Part shown: one piece after another, positions 18,417-27,038 of the stretch
Position numbering within the stretch: the stretch's first letter is position 1
Layout: every line of letters starts with the position of its first letter
Source of the DNA: CAVTTH01 sp963737545
Lineage (GTDB): Bacteria; Verrucomicrobiota; Verrucomicrobiia; Chthoniobacterales; UBA10450
Direction of reading: 5' to 3'
Length of the DNA stretch: 64,000 bases
Assembly (NCBI GenBank): GCA_963737545.1
Contig: CAVTTH010000003.1
Coordinates: 868,001-932,000 of the forward strand
Notes under the pieces: generated by a model
What the model saw: the letters and a program-made list of their open reading frames with translations, nothing else
What the model was told of the DNA's origin: nothing
Databases searched by the model: none
Made by a program: the position numbers and the translations under genes

Positions 18417-18728
18417 TTAGGAGAGCGCGGGCGGCGCGTGCTCGAAGATGGACGCGCCGAGGAAAGGCGCCGCCACCCAAGTCGGATGGAGCGCGGGAAT
18501 TTTCGAAAATTGAACCGCCGGCTGCGGAGCGGAGACGAGCACAGGCACATCGCTCTGCTGGCATTTGCCGGAGGCGATGAGGGTAACGGCGCACTCGTGC
18601 TGACTCGAAGCCGCATCTTTGTGGATGCGCTGGTGCAACTGCGGCGCCACCGAGAGAGCGAGGGCAAAAAAGAAAGACGCGAGCAAACCACTCGAGGCGA
18701 GCAGTTGAAAGCGGCGGTTCTTTCTCAT
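18417..18728 (-). CDS. Small exported protein with Cys/His motif, upstream of TonB receptor
   Basis: 103 residues from ATG 18728 (MRKNRRFQLLASSGLLASFF), with a long N-terminal hydrophobic signal or anchor. The mature part has HQRIHKDAASSQHECAVTLI and then a Cys-Gln-Gln stretch, a His/Cys-rich patch that could bind metal, and a Pro/Ala-rich C-terminus. Small proteins of similar size often precede TonB receptors in Verrucomicrobia. Same strand as the receptor, 165 bases upstream of it. The family is not recognised with certainty (DUF2946-like at best) and no function is assigned. Confidence 0.6.
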   Translation of the reverse strand: MRKNRRFQLLASSGLLASFFFALALSVAPQLHQRIHKDAASSQHECAVTLIASGKCQQSDVPVLVSAPQPAVQFSKIPALHPTWVAAPFLGASIFEHAPPALS

Positions 18729-18845
18729 CGCTTTGCGACTTTGCACCGCGAAAATGCTTTTGCAAGATTTTGTTTCGCCGCCCCTAACAAGTGATGCGCG
18801 ACTGGACAGCGCTCCAGTGTTGGCGTACGAATGCACTCGAAGCGT

Positions 18846-19166
18846 ATGATCGGACCAGCCAGGATATATTTCATCGTTTTCGGAATTCTTACCATTGCCG
18901 GCGGCGTGCTCGGTTATGTGAAAGCGGGGAGCATGGCTTCGATTATTGCCGGATCGATCACGGGAGTTCTGTTGCTGGTGGGAGCTTTTCTCATGCCGCG
19001 GAATCTCGCAGGCGGTCTGGCGTTGGCGGTGGTCGTTTCATTTCTGCTCGCCGGCCGATTCGTTCCAAAGTTCATCCAGACGGGTAAAGCGATGCCGGAC
19101 GGAATAATGTCGGTCCTTAGCGTGATCGGTATCATCCTGGGCATTCTGGCCTGGTTGAAGAAGTAG
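18846..19166 (+). CDS. TMEM14/UPF0136 family small membrane protein
   Basis: 106 residues from ATG 18846 (MIGPARIYFIVFGILTIAGG). Four short membrane helices rich in Gly/Ala/Ile, with the family pattern GYVKAGSMASIIAGSITGVL in helix 1-2 and a terminal LAWLKK. The family is present in bacteria, plastids and mitochondria; transport of fatty acids or porphyrins is reported for some eukaryotic members, but the bacterial role is unknown. It diverges from the 18417-18728 gene and is followed after 8 bases by the GH75-like gene. Confidence 0.82.
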   Translation: MIGPARIYFIVFGILTIAGGVLGYVKAGSMASIIAGSITGVLLLVGAFLMPRNLAGGLALAVVVSFLLAGRFVPKFIQTGKAMPDGIMSVLSVIGIILGILAWLKK

Positions 19167-19174
19167 CGGGACGC

Positions 19175-20548
19175 GTGGGAACGCTTCGCCTCAGTACGCT
19201 TCGCCGAGTCGCTTTCCTTCTGTTCCTCGGTGCTGTCGTCGCAATCATCCTGCGCTGGATCTCGCTCGAGCGCTGGGCAGCACAGCCAAAAATCGTTCCT
19301 GTAATCGAGCCCACGCCAACAGTGTCGCCGCCATCGCCCACGCCGGCGAGACCTCCCGTTATTACCGGCAGGCTGGAGACAGCCAGACTTTACAATGGCA
19401 TCAATGTCCATGCGGCGGTGGAAGCCGTACCGGGCGGCGCGGCTTCGGAGGAACGAGTCGATCCGCAGAACTACGTGCTTGATTTAAAACTGCTGGTGCG
19501 TGTTCCGACGCCAAACGCAACACTCGAGGAACTGGCAAAGGTCAGTCCGGAATTGCCTAACCTGCTGCCGGGCCTGGCCGCGATGATCAAGCCAGATTCG
19601 GTCTCGCCATTTTTCACGGACCTGTACAAAACGAAGGTGAGGGTGCTGCGCGAGAATCTGGGCCGTCTCGATCAATTGCTTTCCCGGCACAATTTTTATG
19701 ATTGCCAGACGGTGCTTCAGTTGCGGCATCCAGAAACGGGCCGGCGCGCAATTTTGTTGCAAGCCGATATGGACGTGGATGCCGATGGTTCCGATTCCGA
19801 TCGGCTGCCGATCGGGAGTGGCGTTTCTCCCAACTTCAAACCGTTCACGAGTTACAAGTGGCCGAAGAAAACTTCGGCTCCAAATCCCTATCTGGAAGCG
19901 GAGCTGGATCGGCTGAAGCGCTACGAGGCCGAGGCGGCACTCAAGACTACCTCGGCTGATCGCAAGCGTGAACTGCGCAGCGCGATTGCGGAATTAAAAG
20001 GCGAAGTGGAAACAATGAAGAAATTCAGTTTCATGATCGGCGCGACCGATCCCTACATCGTCATCCCGAGTGGATTCGCCGCTGGGACGGGGGGAAAACT
20101 TGGCGATTATGCCGTTGTAATCTCGGGGAACGCGATCTATCCGGCGATAGTCGGCGATGCCGGACCACCAGATAAAGTCGGTGAGGCCTCATTACGAATC
20201 GCGAAAGAAATCAACGCGCTCGCGACGCCAAATAATCGGCCCGTCAGCGGCTTGAAAGTAACCTATGTAATTTTTCCCGGCACCGCGGAAACGCCATTTG
20301 CTCCTCCCGATCTGGAAAAGATGTATGCGCGGTGTGACGCGCTGGTGAAAGAAATTGGCGGTGCAACCGTTCCCCTGCGTCATTGGGAAAATATCATTCC
20401 ACCACCGCCAACTCCCACCCCCACTCCGACACCAACGCCATCGCCATCGCCATCAATTGCGCCATCCACTCCTCCGGAGGCTTCGCCGTCGCCGACTTTC
20501 GCGTTCCCGACGCCATCCTCGAGCACGAGCCCAAGCCCTTCGCCCTAA
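19175..20548 (+). CDS. Membrane-anchored GH75 (chitosanase)-like protein with proline-rich tail
   Basis: 457 residues from a GTG start. Residues about 11-28 are a hydrophobic anchor. A Pro/Thr linker follows to about 62, the core domain spans about 63-405, and a Thr-Pro/Ser-Pro tail (PTPTPTPTPSPSPS) runs to the end. The core has LLQADMDVDADGSDSDRLP, then PYIVIPSGFAAG, a Gly-Asp strand, and VGDAGPPDKVGEASLRIAKE. This Asp-rich and GDxGPxxxVGEAS pattern is that of the GH75 chitosanase family found in fungi and some bacteria. Residues 262-290 form a short helical insert (KRELRSAIAELKGEVETMKK). It would act outside the cytoplasm, though activity is unproven. The GH75 call is from motif memory. Confidence 0.65.
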   Translation: MGTLRLSTLRRVAFLLFLGAVVAIILRWISLERWAAQPKIVPVIEPTPTVSPPSPTPARPPVITGRLETARLYNGINVHAAVEAVPGGAASEERVDPQNYVLDLKLLVRVPTPNATLEELAKVSPELPNLLPGLAAMIKPDSVSPFFTDLYKTKVRVLRENLGRLDQLLSRHNFYDCQTVLQLRHPETGRRAILLQADMDVDADGSDSDRLPIGSGVSPNFKPFTSYKWPKKTSAPNPYLEAELDRLKRYEAEAALKTTSADRKRELRSAIAELKGEVETMKKFSFMIGATDPYIVIPSGFAAGTGGKLGDYAVVISGNAIYPAIVGDAGPPDKVGEASLRIAKEINALATPNNRPVSGLKVTYVIFPGTAETPFAPPDLEKMYARCDALVKEIGGATVPLRHWENIIPPPPTPTPTPTPTPSPSPSIAPSTPPEASPSPTFAFPTPSSSTSPSPSP

Positions 20549-20558
20549 CCAAGCCGAG

Positions 20559-21500
20559 ATGCGCAATCCCATTCCGGAGCGAATGATCGGGCGGAAAGAA
20601 AAACTCACCCTGGGAGATTACGAGGTGCACCGAGCCTGGGAGGGATTTGCCAGCATTCGCCAAATCTCATCCGGCGAGATTATGCATTCACGCACCGCGC
20701 CGATGGAGGAAGCGAGAAAGCTCTATGTCGAGCAATCAAACCTCGCTCAGCGCATCCGACTTTCTCCGGCCGAAGATCTGGAGAACGCGTCGCCGCTGAT
20801 TATCTGGGATGTCGGGCTCGGCGCCGCGGCCAATGCGATGGCAGCGATTCGCTGCTACGAGGATCAGGCGGCTCAAGGTTCCGTGCGGCCATTGCGCATC
20901 ATCAGTTTCGAAAACGATCTCGATTCGCTGCGTCTTGCGTTTCGTCAGATGCGCGAATTTCCCTATCTGCATCACGCAGGTCCCGCTGGAATTCTGAAGA
21001 ACGGCCGGTGGCAGTCGCGACAGCACGCTGGACTAAATTGGCTGCTTTTGTTCGGTGATTTCCTTGAGACGATGGCCAGGGCTCCGGCGCCGCCCGACCT
21101 CATTTTCTACGATATGTTTTCAACGAAGATCTCCGGCGATCTGTGGAGGCCGGCGGCATTTCGCCAGCTTTTCCGTGTTTGCGCGGGGCATGCCGCCGAA
21201 CTCTTTACCTACACTTGCTCGACTGCGAACCGGGCCGCCCTGCTCGCCGCCGGTTTCTACGTCGCCAAAGGTTGTATGGCCGGAGAAAAATTGGAGACTA
21301 CGATCGCGTTCACGCCGGCGGCGCATGATGCGCCATTATCGCGTCGGCACGAATTGCTTTCGATTGACTGGCTCGCGAAATGGAACCGTTCGGTGGCTAA
21401 GTTTCCAGCGGAAATGCCCATCGACCAATACCCGTTATTCGAGGAAACAATCCGAACACACGAGCAGTTTCGGCGGTTAACCCGCCTCGCGACGACGTAA
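20559..21500 (+). CDS. MnmC/MnmD-like tRNA methyltransferase domain protein
   Basis: 313 residues from ATG 20559 (MRNPIPERMIGRKEK); an ATG at 20583 is also possible. PLIIWDVGLGAAANAMAAI is the SAM-binding motif I of the MnmC N-terminal (DUF752/MnmD) group; RPLRIISFENDLDSLRLAF is the acidic strand II, and LIFYDMFSTKISGDLW matches the region before the catalytic Asp. The family methylates the aminomethyl group at U34 of tRNA, the step after MnmE/MnmG. The C-terminal FAD domain of MnmC is absent, so this is an MnmD-type enzyme. The gene begins 10 bases after the GH75-like stop. The usual DAFxP motif is divergent here (DMFST), so the substrate may differ. Confidence 0.7.
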   Translation: MRNPIPERMIGRKEKLTLGDYEVHRAWEGFASIRQISSGEIMHSRTAPMEEARKLYVEQSNLAQRIRLSPAEDLENASPLIIWDVGLGAAANAMAAIRCYEDQAAQGSVRPLRIISFENDLDSLRLAFRQMREFPYLHHAGPAGILKNGRWQSRQHAGLNWLLLFGDFLETMARAPAPPDLIFYDMFSTKISGDLWRPAAFRQLFRVCAGHAAELFTYTCSTANRAALLAAGFYVAKGCMAGEKLETTIAFTPAAHDAPLSRRHELLSIDWLAKWNRSVAKFPAEMPIDQYPLFEETIRTHEQFRRLTRLATT

Positions 21501-21577
21501 ATCCAGCTCAGGCGCCTGCATTTCGAGCTCATGTTTATGTCCGGGCATGACGGCTGCTACTATCTTCGTTAGGCGAT

Positions 21578-22498
21578 ATGAACATTCGGTTTTGCGGAGT
21601 GCGGGGCTCAATCCCAACGCCCGGTAGGAATACTGCGCGCTATGGGGGGAACACCTCCTGCGTAGAGGTGACTGCCGGCAATCAGGTTCTTATCCTCGAC
21701 GCGGGTAGTGGCATCCGCGAGCTGGGTGACGATCTCATCGAGAGTTCCGGTTTGGGGTCGGTGGAAGCGACGATACTAATCTCGCATACGCACTGGGACC
21801 ACATTCAGGGCCTGCCGTTTTTTGCGCCCGCCTTTTCAGGAAAGAACCACATCCGCATCATTGCCCCGCCAGGGAAAGGCGACACGCTCCGGCGCGCACT
21901 GCGCAATCAACTGGATCCCAATAGCTTTCCGGTCGGACTCAATCAAATGCGTGGGCTTGGCTGGGCGGAGGAACTGGCGTCCGATCACGAAACACTTGGT
22001 ATGTTCGCCATCGGAGTGACCAGTCTCAGTCATCCGGGTGACTGCGCTGGTTTTCGGATCGAAGCGAACGGCGCCTCGGTGGCTTACTTGCCGGATCACG
22101 AGCCGTTCGAAAGCATCTGCGTGCCAGCGCACAGTGCCATTGGTGAAGCTCGCAGGAAAGAACTCGTCGAGTTTTTGCGCGGCGTGAATTTGCTAATCCT
22201 CGACACGCAATATACCGAGACCGAATACCCTCATAAGATCGGTTGGGGCCATGGCTGTTTGCCAGACAGCGTTGCCCTCGCCTCCGACGCGGGCGTACAG
22301 CAGCTCGTGCTTTTCCATCACGATCCCGCTCACAAGGACGATCAGATCGATGCCATGGTCGAGTGGGCACAGCGAGTGGCGTCTCCCGGCTTGATCATCA
22401 CCGGTGCGGTCGAGAACGAAACGATTATTCTCGAATCCGCAGACGTTCCAGTGCGTCGCTCGGGTGCGGGAACGCCGCTGAGCAGCGCCGCGGCCTGA
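21578..22498 (+). CDS. MBL-fold metallo-hydrolase
   Basis: 306 residues, full-length metallo-beta-lactamase fold: N-terminal MNIRFCGVRGSIPTPGRNTA, dinuclear metal motif ISHTHWDHIQGLPFF, a further His in SLSHPGDCAGF, Asp in NLLILDTQYTE, and the final LVLFHHDPAHKDDQID. The GVRGSxPTPG start is typical of RNase Z/PhnP-like phosphodiesterases, including bacterial proteins annotated as cyclic nucleotide phosphodiesterase-like. Substrate unknown. It stands alone between the methyltransferase and the BASS transporter. Confidence 0.88.
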   Translation: MNIRFCGVRGSIPTPGRNTARYGGNTSCVEVTAGNQVLILDAGSGIRELGDDLIESSGLGSVEATILISHTHWDHIQGLPFFAPAFSGKNHIRIIAPPGKGDTLRRALRNQLDPNSFPVGLNQMRGLGWAEELASDHETLGMFAIGVTSLSHPGDCAGFRIEANGASVAYLPDHEPFESICVPAHSAIGEARRKELVEFLRGVNLLILDTQYTETEYPHKIGWGHGCLPDSVALASDAGVQQLVLFHHDPAHKDDQIDAMVEWAQRVASPGLIITGAVENETIILESADVPVRRSGAGTPLSSAAA

Positions 22499-22573
22499 TC
22501 GCGCCGCTTCTTCAATTCGATGCTGTGCGGCTGGCTGCCTGCTGGTTGATCGGCCTGATCTCGACAGCGGCAC

Positions 22574-23467
22574 ATGATCCTGAAAGCTTATTCAAGCCTG
22601 TTACTGACCATGGATACCGAAAACATTGTTCGCCTGCTAACCATTGGCTCTTTGGCTGGTCTGTTGATGGCTGTTGGAATGAGGCTGACGATAAGGCAGG
22701 TTGTGCATGCGGTGCGGAAGCACCGTCTGGCACTCGTCATAACTTTAAACTTTGCGGTTGTGCCGGCCCTCGTCTTGGCGGCGACAAAGCTTTGCCGCTT
22801 CGGAACCGAACTCTCCATCGGAATGATCTTGTTGGCTGCGGCCCCATTCGCACCGGTGGTGCCGGTGTTTGCACGGATGGCCCGCGCAAATCTGGCATTG
22901 GCCGCAGGGCTAACAGCTCTTTTTCCGATCCTGGCGGTATTCCTGACTCCTTTCGTGTGTCAGATTGCGCTCAAGGAAATTGCGCAGGCCGGAGCAGTGC
23001 AGTTCAAGGTCGGCGAAGCACTGCTTGTCCTCCTGGCTACAATCGTGCTTCCGCTGGGCGTTGGTATGGCTCTGCACCAGTTCGCGCTCCCATTCGCCCG
23101 GTCGATCCTGCGTCCGATGGAAATCCTTTCGGAAGTGACAGGAGCGACGTCCCTCGCTTTCGTGACGACCACCCAGTGGCCGGCCATAATGGCCGTCGGC
23201 TGGCGGCCCTTGATGGTGATGGCGGTTCTGAGCGAGATCTCTCTCCTGCTGGGCTATTCGTTAGGCGGACCGGATCCTGGTTCGCGTGAAGTCATCGCGC
23301 TGGGGACGAGCAATCGAAACATCGCACTGGCTCTGCTGGTCGCGCTCCAGGCCTTCGGCGGAACCAAGGTGGTGCCGGCAGTTGTCGCCAATGGCTTGCT
23401 TCTGATCTTGCTCGGCCTGATCCACGTCGCCTTTTGGCGATTCAAATATCAGCGGGCCAGCGAATAG
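22574..23467 (+). CDS. Bile acid:Na+ symporter (BASS) superfamily transporter
   Basis: 297 residues, about nine to ten membrane helices, with the BASS inverted-repeat pattern: GLLMAVGMRLTIRQVVHAV in repeat 1, LLAAAPFAPVVPVFARMARA in the first broken helix, and IALGTSNRNIALALLVALQA in the second. The family moves organic anions or metalloid oxyanions with Na+ or H+. The substrate cannot be assigned; the protein differs clearly from the second BASS protein at 45993. The 3' end overlaps the converging sulfotransferase gene by 19 bases. An internal ATG at 22610 (MDTENIV) is an alternative start. Confidence 0.8.
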   Translation: MILKAYSSLLLTMDTENIVRLLTIGSLAGLLMAVGMRLTIRQVVHAVRKHRLALVITLNFAVVPALVLAATKLCRFGTELSIGMILLAAAPFAPVVPVFARMARANLALAAGLTALFPILAVFLTPFVCQIALKEIAQAGAVQFKVGEALLVLLATIVLPLGVGMALHQFALPFARSILRPMEILSEVTGATSLAFVTTTQWPAIMAVGWRPLMVMAVLSEISLLLGYSLGGPDPGSREVIALGTSNRNIALALLVALQAFGGTKVVPAVVANGLLLILLGLIHVAFWRFKYQRASE

Positions 23468-24579
23468 TAATCAAGCAATGGTCCCAGTTCCTCCTGAATC
23501 CATTCCTTGGAAAGCCCGAACTCTTCGAGTGTGTAGTAGTGCTTGCTTTCGAATCCGCGTCCGCGATCAGCTGCTGCTGCCAAGCGCCTTCGGAAAGCTT
23601 CACTGACTGTCCACCCAAAGTGTTCGTAGAGTTTTTCCACCGCCGCCTTTGGGTCCCGGGTCAGGTCCCGATAATCGAGGCAATAATACTGGCGCGGGTT
23701 TACCTTGGAGCGGAATTCGAACAGGTGTTGATACCACTTGACTGCCAATCTGGCGTACGACTTCGAGACGGGTCCGTTCTTGGCAATATCGGGCGAGTGT
23801 GCGCGCCAGACCGGATAGAAGACGCTGACGTGTGATGGAACAGATTGGTAGGGATGCCGGATGATGGTGATGAATTTGGCGTCGGGGAACGCTTCGAGCA
23901 GTGACTCGACTGACCCGGAACTCTGTGTCGCTTTCGAGAGCACGGTCTTGCCCGGGCCATTGGCGTAGAGCTGGCGCTGAAGACAACTTCGATAATAGCG
24001 CATCAGTTTGCGACGTTTCTCCGCGCGGAGCGCGTCGGCAAAGCCGGCTTCCCACAGCTCGTCGATGTATGGGAACAGGAGGTAGATTGCTTCGGTGACA
24101 AAACTGTAAACGAAGAACCCATCATCCTCCTCCGGTTGATCGAACCGGAGCTTGTGCATGTCATCCCAACCTCCGAAGAATTTCTTTTCGGACCACGTCA
24201 TCAGCTTTGTCAGCACGCGGCCTGTCCAGCGGTCGATCAGAGGAATAAGGTTGAAGCACCGCTGAAAGAAGACCGAGGGGAAGATGGTCTGGTAGAGCTT
24301 TGCATGAACGAAGCGATCTTCATCCAGTGACATCAGCTTTTGCAGAAACGTTGTCCCGCTTCGGGGCGGAGCGATAATAAACACTGGCTCGCGCACTTCC
24401 TGTCGGAGAAAGGACCGGAAAAGGAGGTGATCCAACAATCGGCCGCAACCAATCACGATCCACATCAACCAGTACAGGATCGTAAAAAAAATAACGTACG
24501 CCCAGCGCCGCAGACTGAACCTCGTCTTACAAAACGCCAGGTATTCAGCCCGAAAAAATAAGTCCAGGTTAGTGTACAT
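23449..24579 (-). CDS. Sulfotransferase family protein
   Basis: 376 residues. Residues about 25-55 are hydrophobic (WAYVIFFTILYWLMWIVIGC), suggesting a membrane tether. The PAPS 5'-phosphosulfate loop is VFIIAPPRSGTTFLQKLMSL, the 3'-phosphate site is ITIIRHPYQSVPSHVSVF, and YCLDYRDLTRDPKAAVEKLY is the typical C-terminal helix entry. It would sulfate a lipid, sugar or other small acceptor at the membrane. No sulfate activation genes are in the window. Convergent with the BASS gene. Acceptor unknown. Confidence 0.85.
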   Translation of the reverse strand: MYTNLDLFFRAEYLAFCKTRFSLRRWAYVIFFTILYWLMWIVIGCGRLLDHLLFRSFLRQEVREPVFIIAPPRSGTTFLQKLMSLDEDRFVHAKLYQTIFPSVFFQRCFNLIPLIDRWTGRVLTKLMTWSEKKFFGGWDDMHKLRFDQPEEDDGFFVYSFVTEAIYLLFPYIDELWEAGFADALRAEKRRKLMRYYRSCLQRQLYANGPGKTVLSKATQSSGSVESLLEAFPDAKFITIIRHPYQSVPSHVSVFYPVWRAHSPDIAKNGPVSKSYARLAVKWYQHLFEFRSKVNPRQYYCLDYRDLTRDPKAAVEKLYEHFGWTVSEAFRRRLAAAADRGRGFESKHYYTLEEFGLSKEWIQEELGPLLDYYSLAR

Positions 24580-24645
24580 CGGATCGAACTAGCGAACTAT
24601 GAAGCTACCATGCAATGGCGGTGGCAAGGCCGGTGGGAGCGTCAG

Positions 24646-26295
24646 TTACTCAGGTTGTCGGGATCGAGCGTTTTGCTTTAGAATGCGGTGCACTTCGGTG
24701 ATCGCTTGTGGATTGAGCGGCGATCCGTGGCCGCAGGGAGCGATAAACTCGCTCCTGGCACCACCAAGATGGCTGCTCCAGTAAGCGACCACTCCATCAC
24801 TGCTGTTGGGACTATCGCCTTTTCCCCGATCGCCCAGGATGGTGTAATAAGGAATGCCGGGCGTGATCGGAATCTGATTGATGGCCACGACGAAACGGTT
24901 GTTCGGAGCCAGCGTGTCGACACTGTTCGGAAATTTTTTAAACTGAAGGGCCGCTGGATCAGGGGTAAGGTCCTGTTTAGCAAGCTGACCAACTGAGAGC
25001 AGTTTGCTCGGCGCCTTTACCAACATCGACCCGATCCGTCCGATCCAGTTGCTCGCGAGGTCGCTGCCGCGATGCGGAGTGGACATGAAAATGACGCGCC
25101 CGATTTCCGGTCGATGCCTGAAAATGAGCGCCTCCTCGAGGAGACGTTTGTCGTCAGCTGGCATCTCGATTTGTTCCGGCGGTTTTCCGAAAGCCTCGAT
25201 CCAAAGTTTGTCCCCAGTGTCGGTGATTAGAGTTCGGGTGATGCACCCACCCATGCTGTGGCCGATGATGACCATCTTCTTGCGGAGTGGGAATTTCCTT
25301 TCCATGGCGTCGAGTTCCTGGCGGAGAATGAGAGCGCTATAGGGATAGGGATAACCGCTCGGATAACTGTAAAACCAAAATTGATAGTTGCGCCGCATAT
25401 AAGGATCGCCGCGCAAATCATTCAGCATCGGAACCCAGGTGGCCGGTGTATCCATGAGCCCATGAATGACGAGCAGCACGGTCTTGTTAGGATTGTAGGG
25501 TTCGAGGCGGGCGACCCGGGCGGTGGCGGCGTATTCCTGCGGCCGAAGCAGACGGATCAGTCCCAGCTTCTGAGGTTTTTCCTCGGCCAGCAGCAGGGCA
25601 TATGACGCCGTGAAGTCGGCTGCAAGCGGATAGCTATGTCCGTCTACCCGGACCGATTCCTCGGCTAACGGATCGTTCATCGAGATGACGCAGCGTGAAC
25701 CTTCGAACTGCGCAGTCGCGGTCACACTGTAAAAGATGTACGGCGGACAAAACATCCGGCTGGCTTGTTCCGCGGTGAGGGTCCGCTTCGCCACGAGTGG
25801 AGCTCCGATTCCCCTTTTTATCACGCGGTCCTCGACGTAAGTGCCCTTGATGTTCAATTCATCGGCCGGAATCAACTCGTAGAGCGCCAGGTTCCACTCC
25901 GGGCGTGGATCGCGTTTCCACGTGAGAGTGAATTCGCCGTTCGCGCCGACACGCATTGGTGCAGTCCATGGATCGAGCTTTGCGTTGCGAATCACCGAGA
26001 ACATACGGGCGACAGCAAAATTGTAACTCTGTCGCGCTTCGATGTTCGCCGGATTACGATCCAGCTCGTGTAATGAGTCTTGAGCCGCGGCAATAAAAGA
26101 GCCGAGCGCCACCAGTGGCTGGTTTCGCTCCGCTCTCTGCCCGCGGTCGATGGTCTCGGCGACGCCCCGATTAGGACCGGACGTAAGCGGGAACGAAGCA
26201 GGAGGTTTGTCGGAAACAACAGCGAGCTTGGCGCAGCCCGAGATCGTGATTGATGCGGCAATGACGGTGATGGGTATTAGTCGGTTCAGTTTCAT
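24646..26295 (-). CDS. Alpha/beta-hydrolase lipoprotein (lipase/esterase-like)
   Basis: 549 residues. Lipoprotein signal with lipobox ITISGC and Cys21. An N-terminal domain of about 250 residues precedes the hydrolase, which has the oxyanion strand LLVIHGLMDTPATWVPMLND, the nucleophile elbow VIIGHSMGGCITR and a late His in FIAPCGHGSPLNP. A PGxxGGARSE-type loop is near the C-terminus. It is probably anchored in the outer or inner membrane facing the periplasm. Its ATG overlaps the stop of the K+ channel gene (ATGA), so the two are translationally coupled. Natural substrate unknown; large verrucomicrobial proteins of this layout are often annotated only as alpha/beta hydrolases. Confidence 0.83.
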   Translation of the reverse strand: MKLNRLIPITVIAASITISGCAKLAVVSDKPPASFPLTSGPNRGVAETIDRGQRAERNQPLVALGSFIAAAQDSLHELDRNPANIEARQSYNFAVARMFSVIRNAKLDPWTAPMRVGANGEFTLTWKRDPRPEWNLALYELIPADELNIKGTYVEDRVIKRGIGAPLVAKRTLTAEQASRMFCPPYIFYSVTATAQFEGSRCVISMNDPLAEESVRVDGHSYPLAADFTASYALLLAEEKPQKLGLIRLLRPQEYAATARVARLEPYNPNKTVLLVIHGLMDTPATWVPMLNDLRGDPYMRRNYQFWFYSYPSGYPYPYSALILRQELDAMERKFPLRKKMVIIGHSMGGCITRTLITDTGDKLWIEAFGKPPEQIEMPADDKRLLEEALIFRHRPEIGRVIFMSTPHRGSDLASNWIGRIGSMLVKAPSKLLSVGQLAKQDLTPDPAALQFKKFPNSVDTLAPNNRFVVAINQIPITPGIPYYTILGDRGKGDSPNSSDGVVAYWSSHLGGARSEFIAPCGHGSPLNPQAITEVHRILKQNARSRQPE

Positions 26296-27029
26296 TGCTT
26301 ATCGGAATCTCTCGGGAGGTCGGTTTGTGCCGCGGACGAATATCTGCCAACAAGCCGGGAGATAAGGATTGCCAGGTATAAAGTACCTGTAACGGCCTCC
26401 ATTACGGCCAATGTGCGTGCGACCTTGGATAAGGGCGTGATATCACCGAAGCCAACAGTGGTGAGCGCGCTGAAGCTGAAATAGAAGGCATTGAAGCCGT
26501 CCATCTGGCCGTTGGAATGGTCAGCCAACGGGAATCGAAAACTATCGGGTGTGAGTTGGCCAAGCAGCGAATAAATCTGCGCCCAGAGCAATCCCAACAT
26601 CAGGTAAACGACGATGCCTGCGCTAAGTACCTCGGCATCGACAAAGGTAGCCCTTAGAATGAAGCGGAGAATGCGATAAACCGTAAAGCTGAAAAAGGCG
26701 ATCCCAAACCCAAAAAAGCAATGGGTCAAAACATAATTGGGAAAAAAATGATTAAGCCATTTCCCGGTGATCGCCGGAACAATGAGGAAAGCCGCGGCCA
26801 CGAAAACACGAGGACTGCGCGCCACGGCAACGAGCGATGCGATCATCACCAATGTTACCAAACCGGATTCAACAAAATTCCCGTTAGGGAGATCCTCGAC
26901 GAATGGGGTAACCGCGAAGAGCAGAATCAGAGCGATCAAAAGTTTTACCGTGGAAACCCGCCACGTCTCGGGCTTCGAAAGCACTCCGATTTTTTTTCCT
27001 TGCCCCTCGGCCGTTAAGGCTTCGTCCAT
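26292..27029 (-). CDS. Potassium channel family protein (Ion_trans_2)
   Basis: 245 residues with about six hydrophobic segments. The last two flank a pore loop with the filter ALTTVGFGDITPLSK. The N-terminal part (SLVAVARSPRVFVAAAFLIV) adds extra helices. The channel would conduct K+ or a related cation across the inner membrane. It lies between the DUF4239 gene (9 bases upstream) and the lipase gene (4-base overlap) in one operon. No cytosolic RCK/TrkA-N domain follows, so gating must come from elsewhere. Confidence 0.85.
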   Translation of the reverse strand: MDEALTAEGQGKKIGVLSKPETWRVSTVKLLIALILLFAVTPFVEDLPNGNFVESGLVTLVMIASLVAVARSPRVFVAAAFLIVPAITGKWLNHFFPNYVLTHCFFGFGIAFFSFTVYRILRFILRATFVDAEVLSAGIVVYLMLGLLWAQIYSLLGQLTPDSFRFPLADHSNGQMDGFNAFYFSFSALTTVGFGDITPLSKVARTLAVMEAVTGTLYLAILISRLVGRYSSAAQTDLPRDSDKQ

Positions 27030-27038
27030 GCTTTTCGG

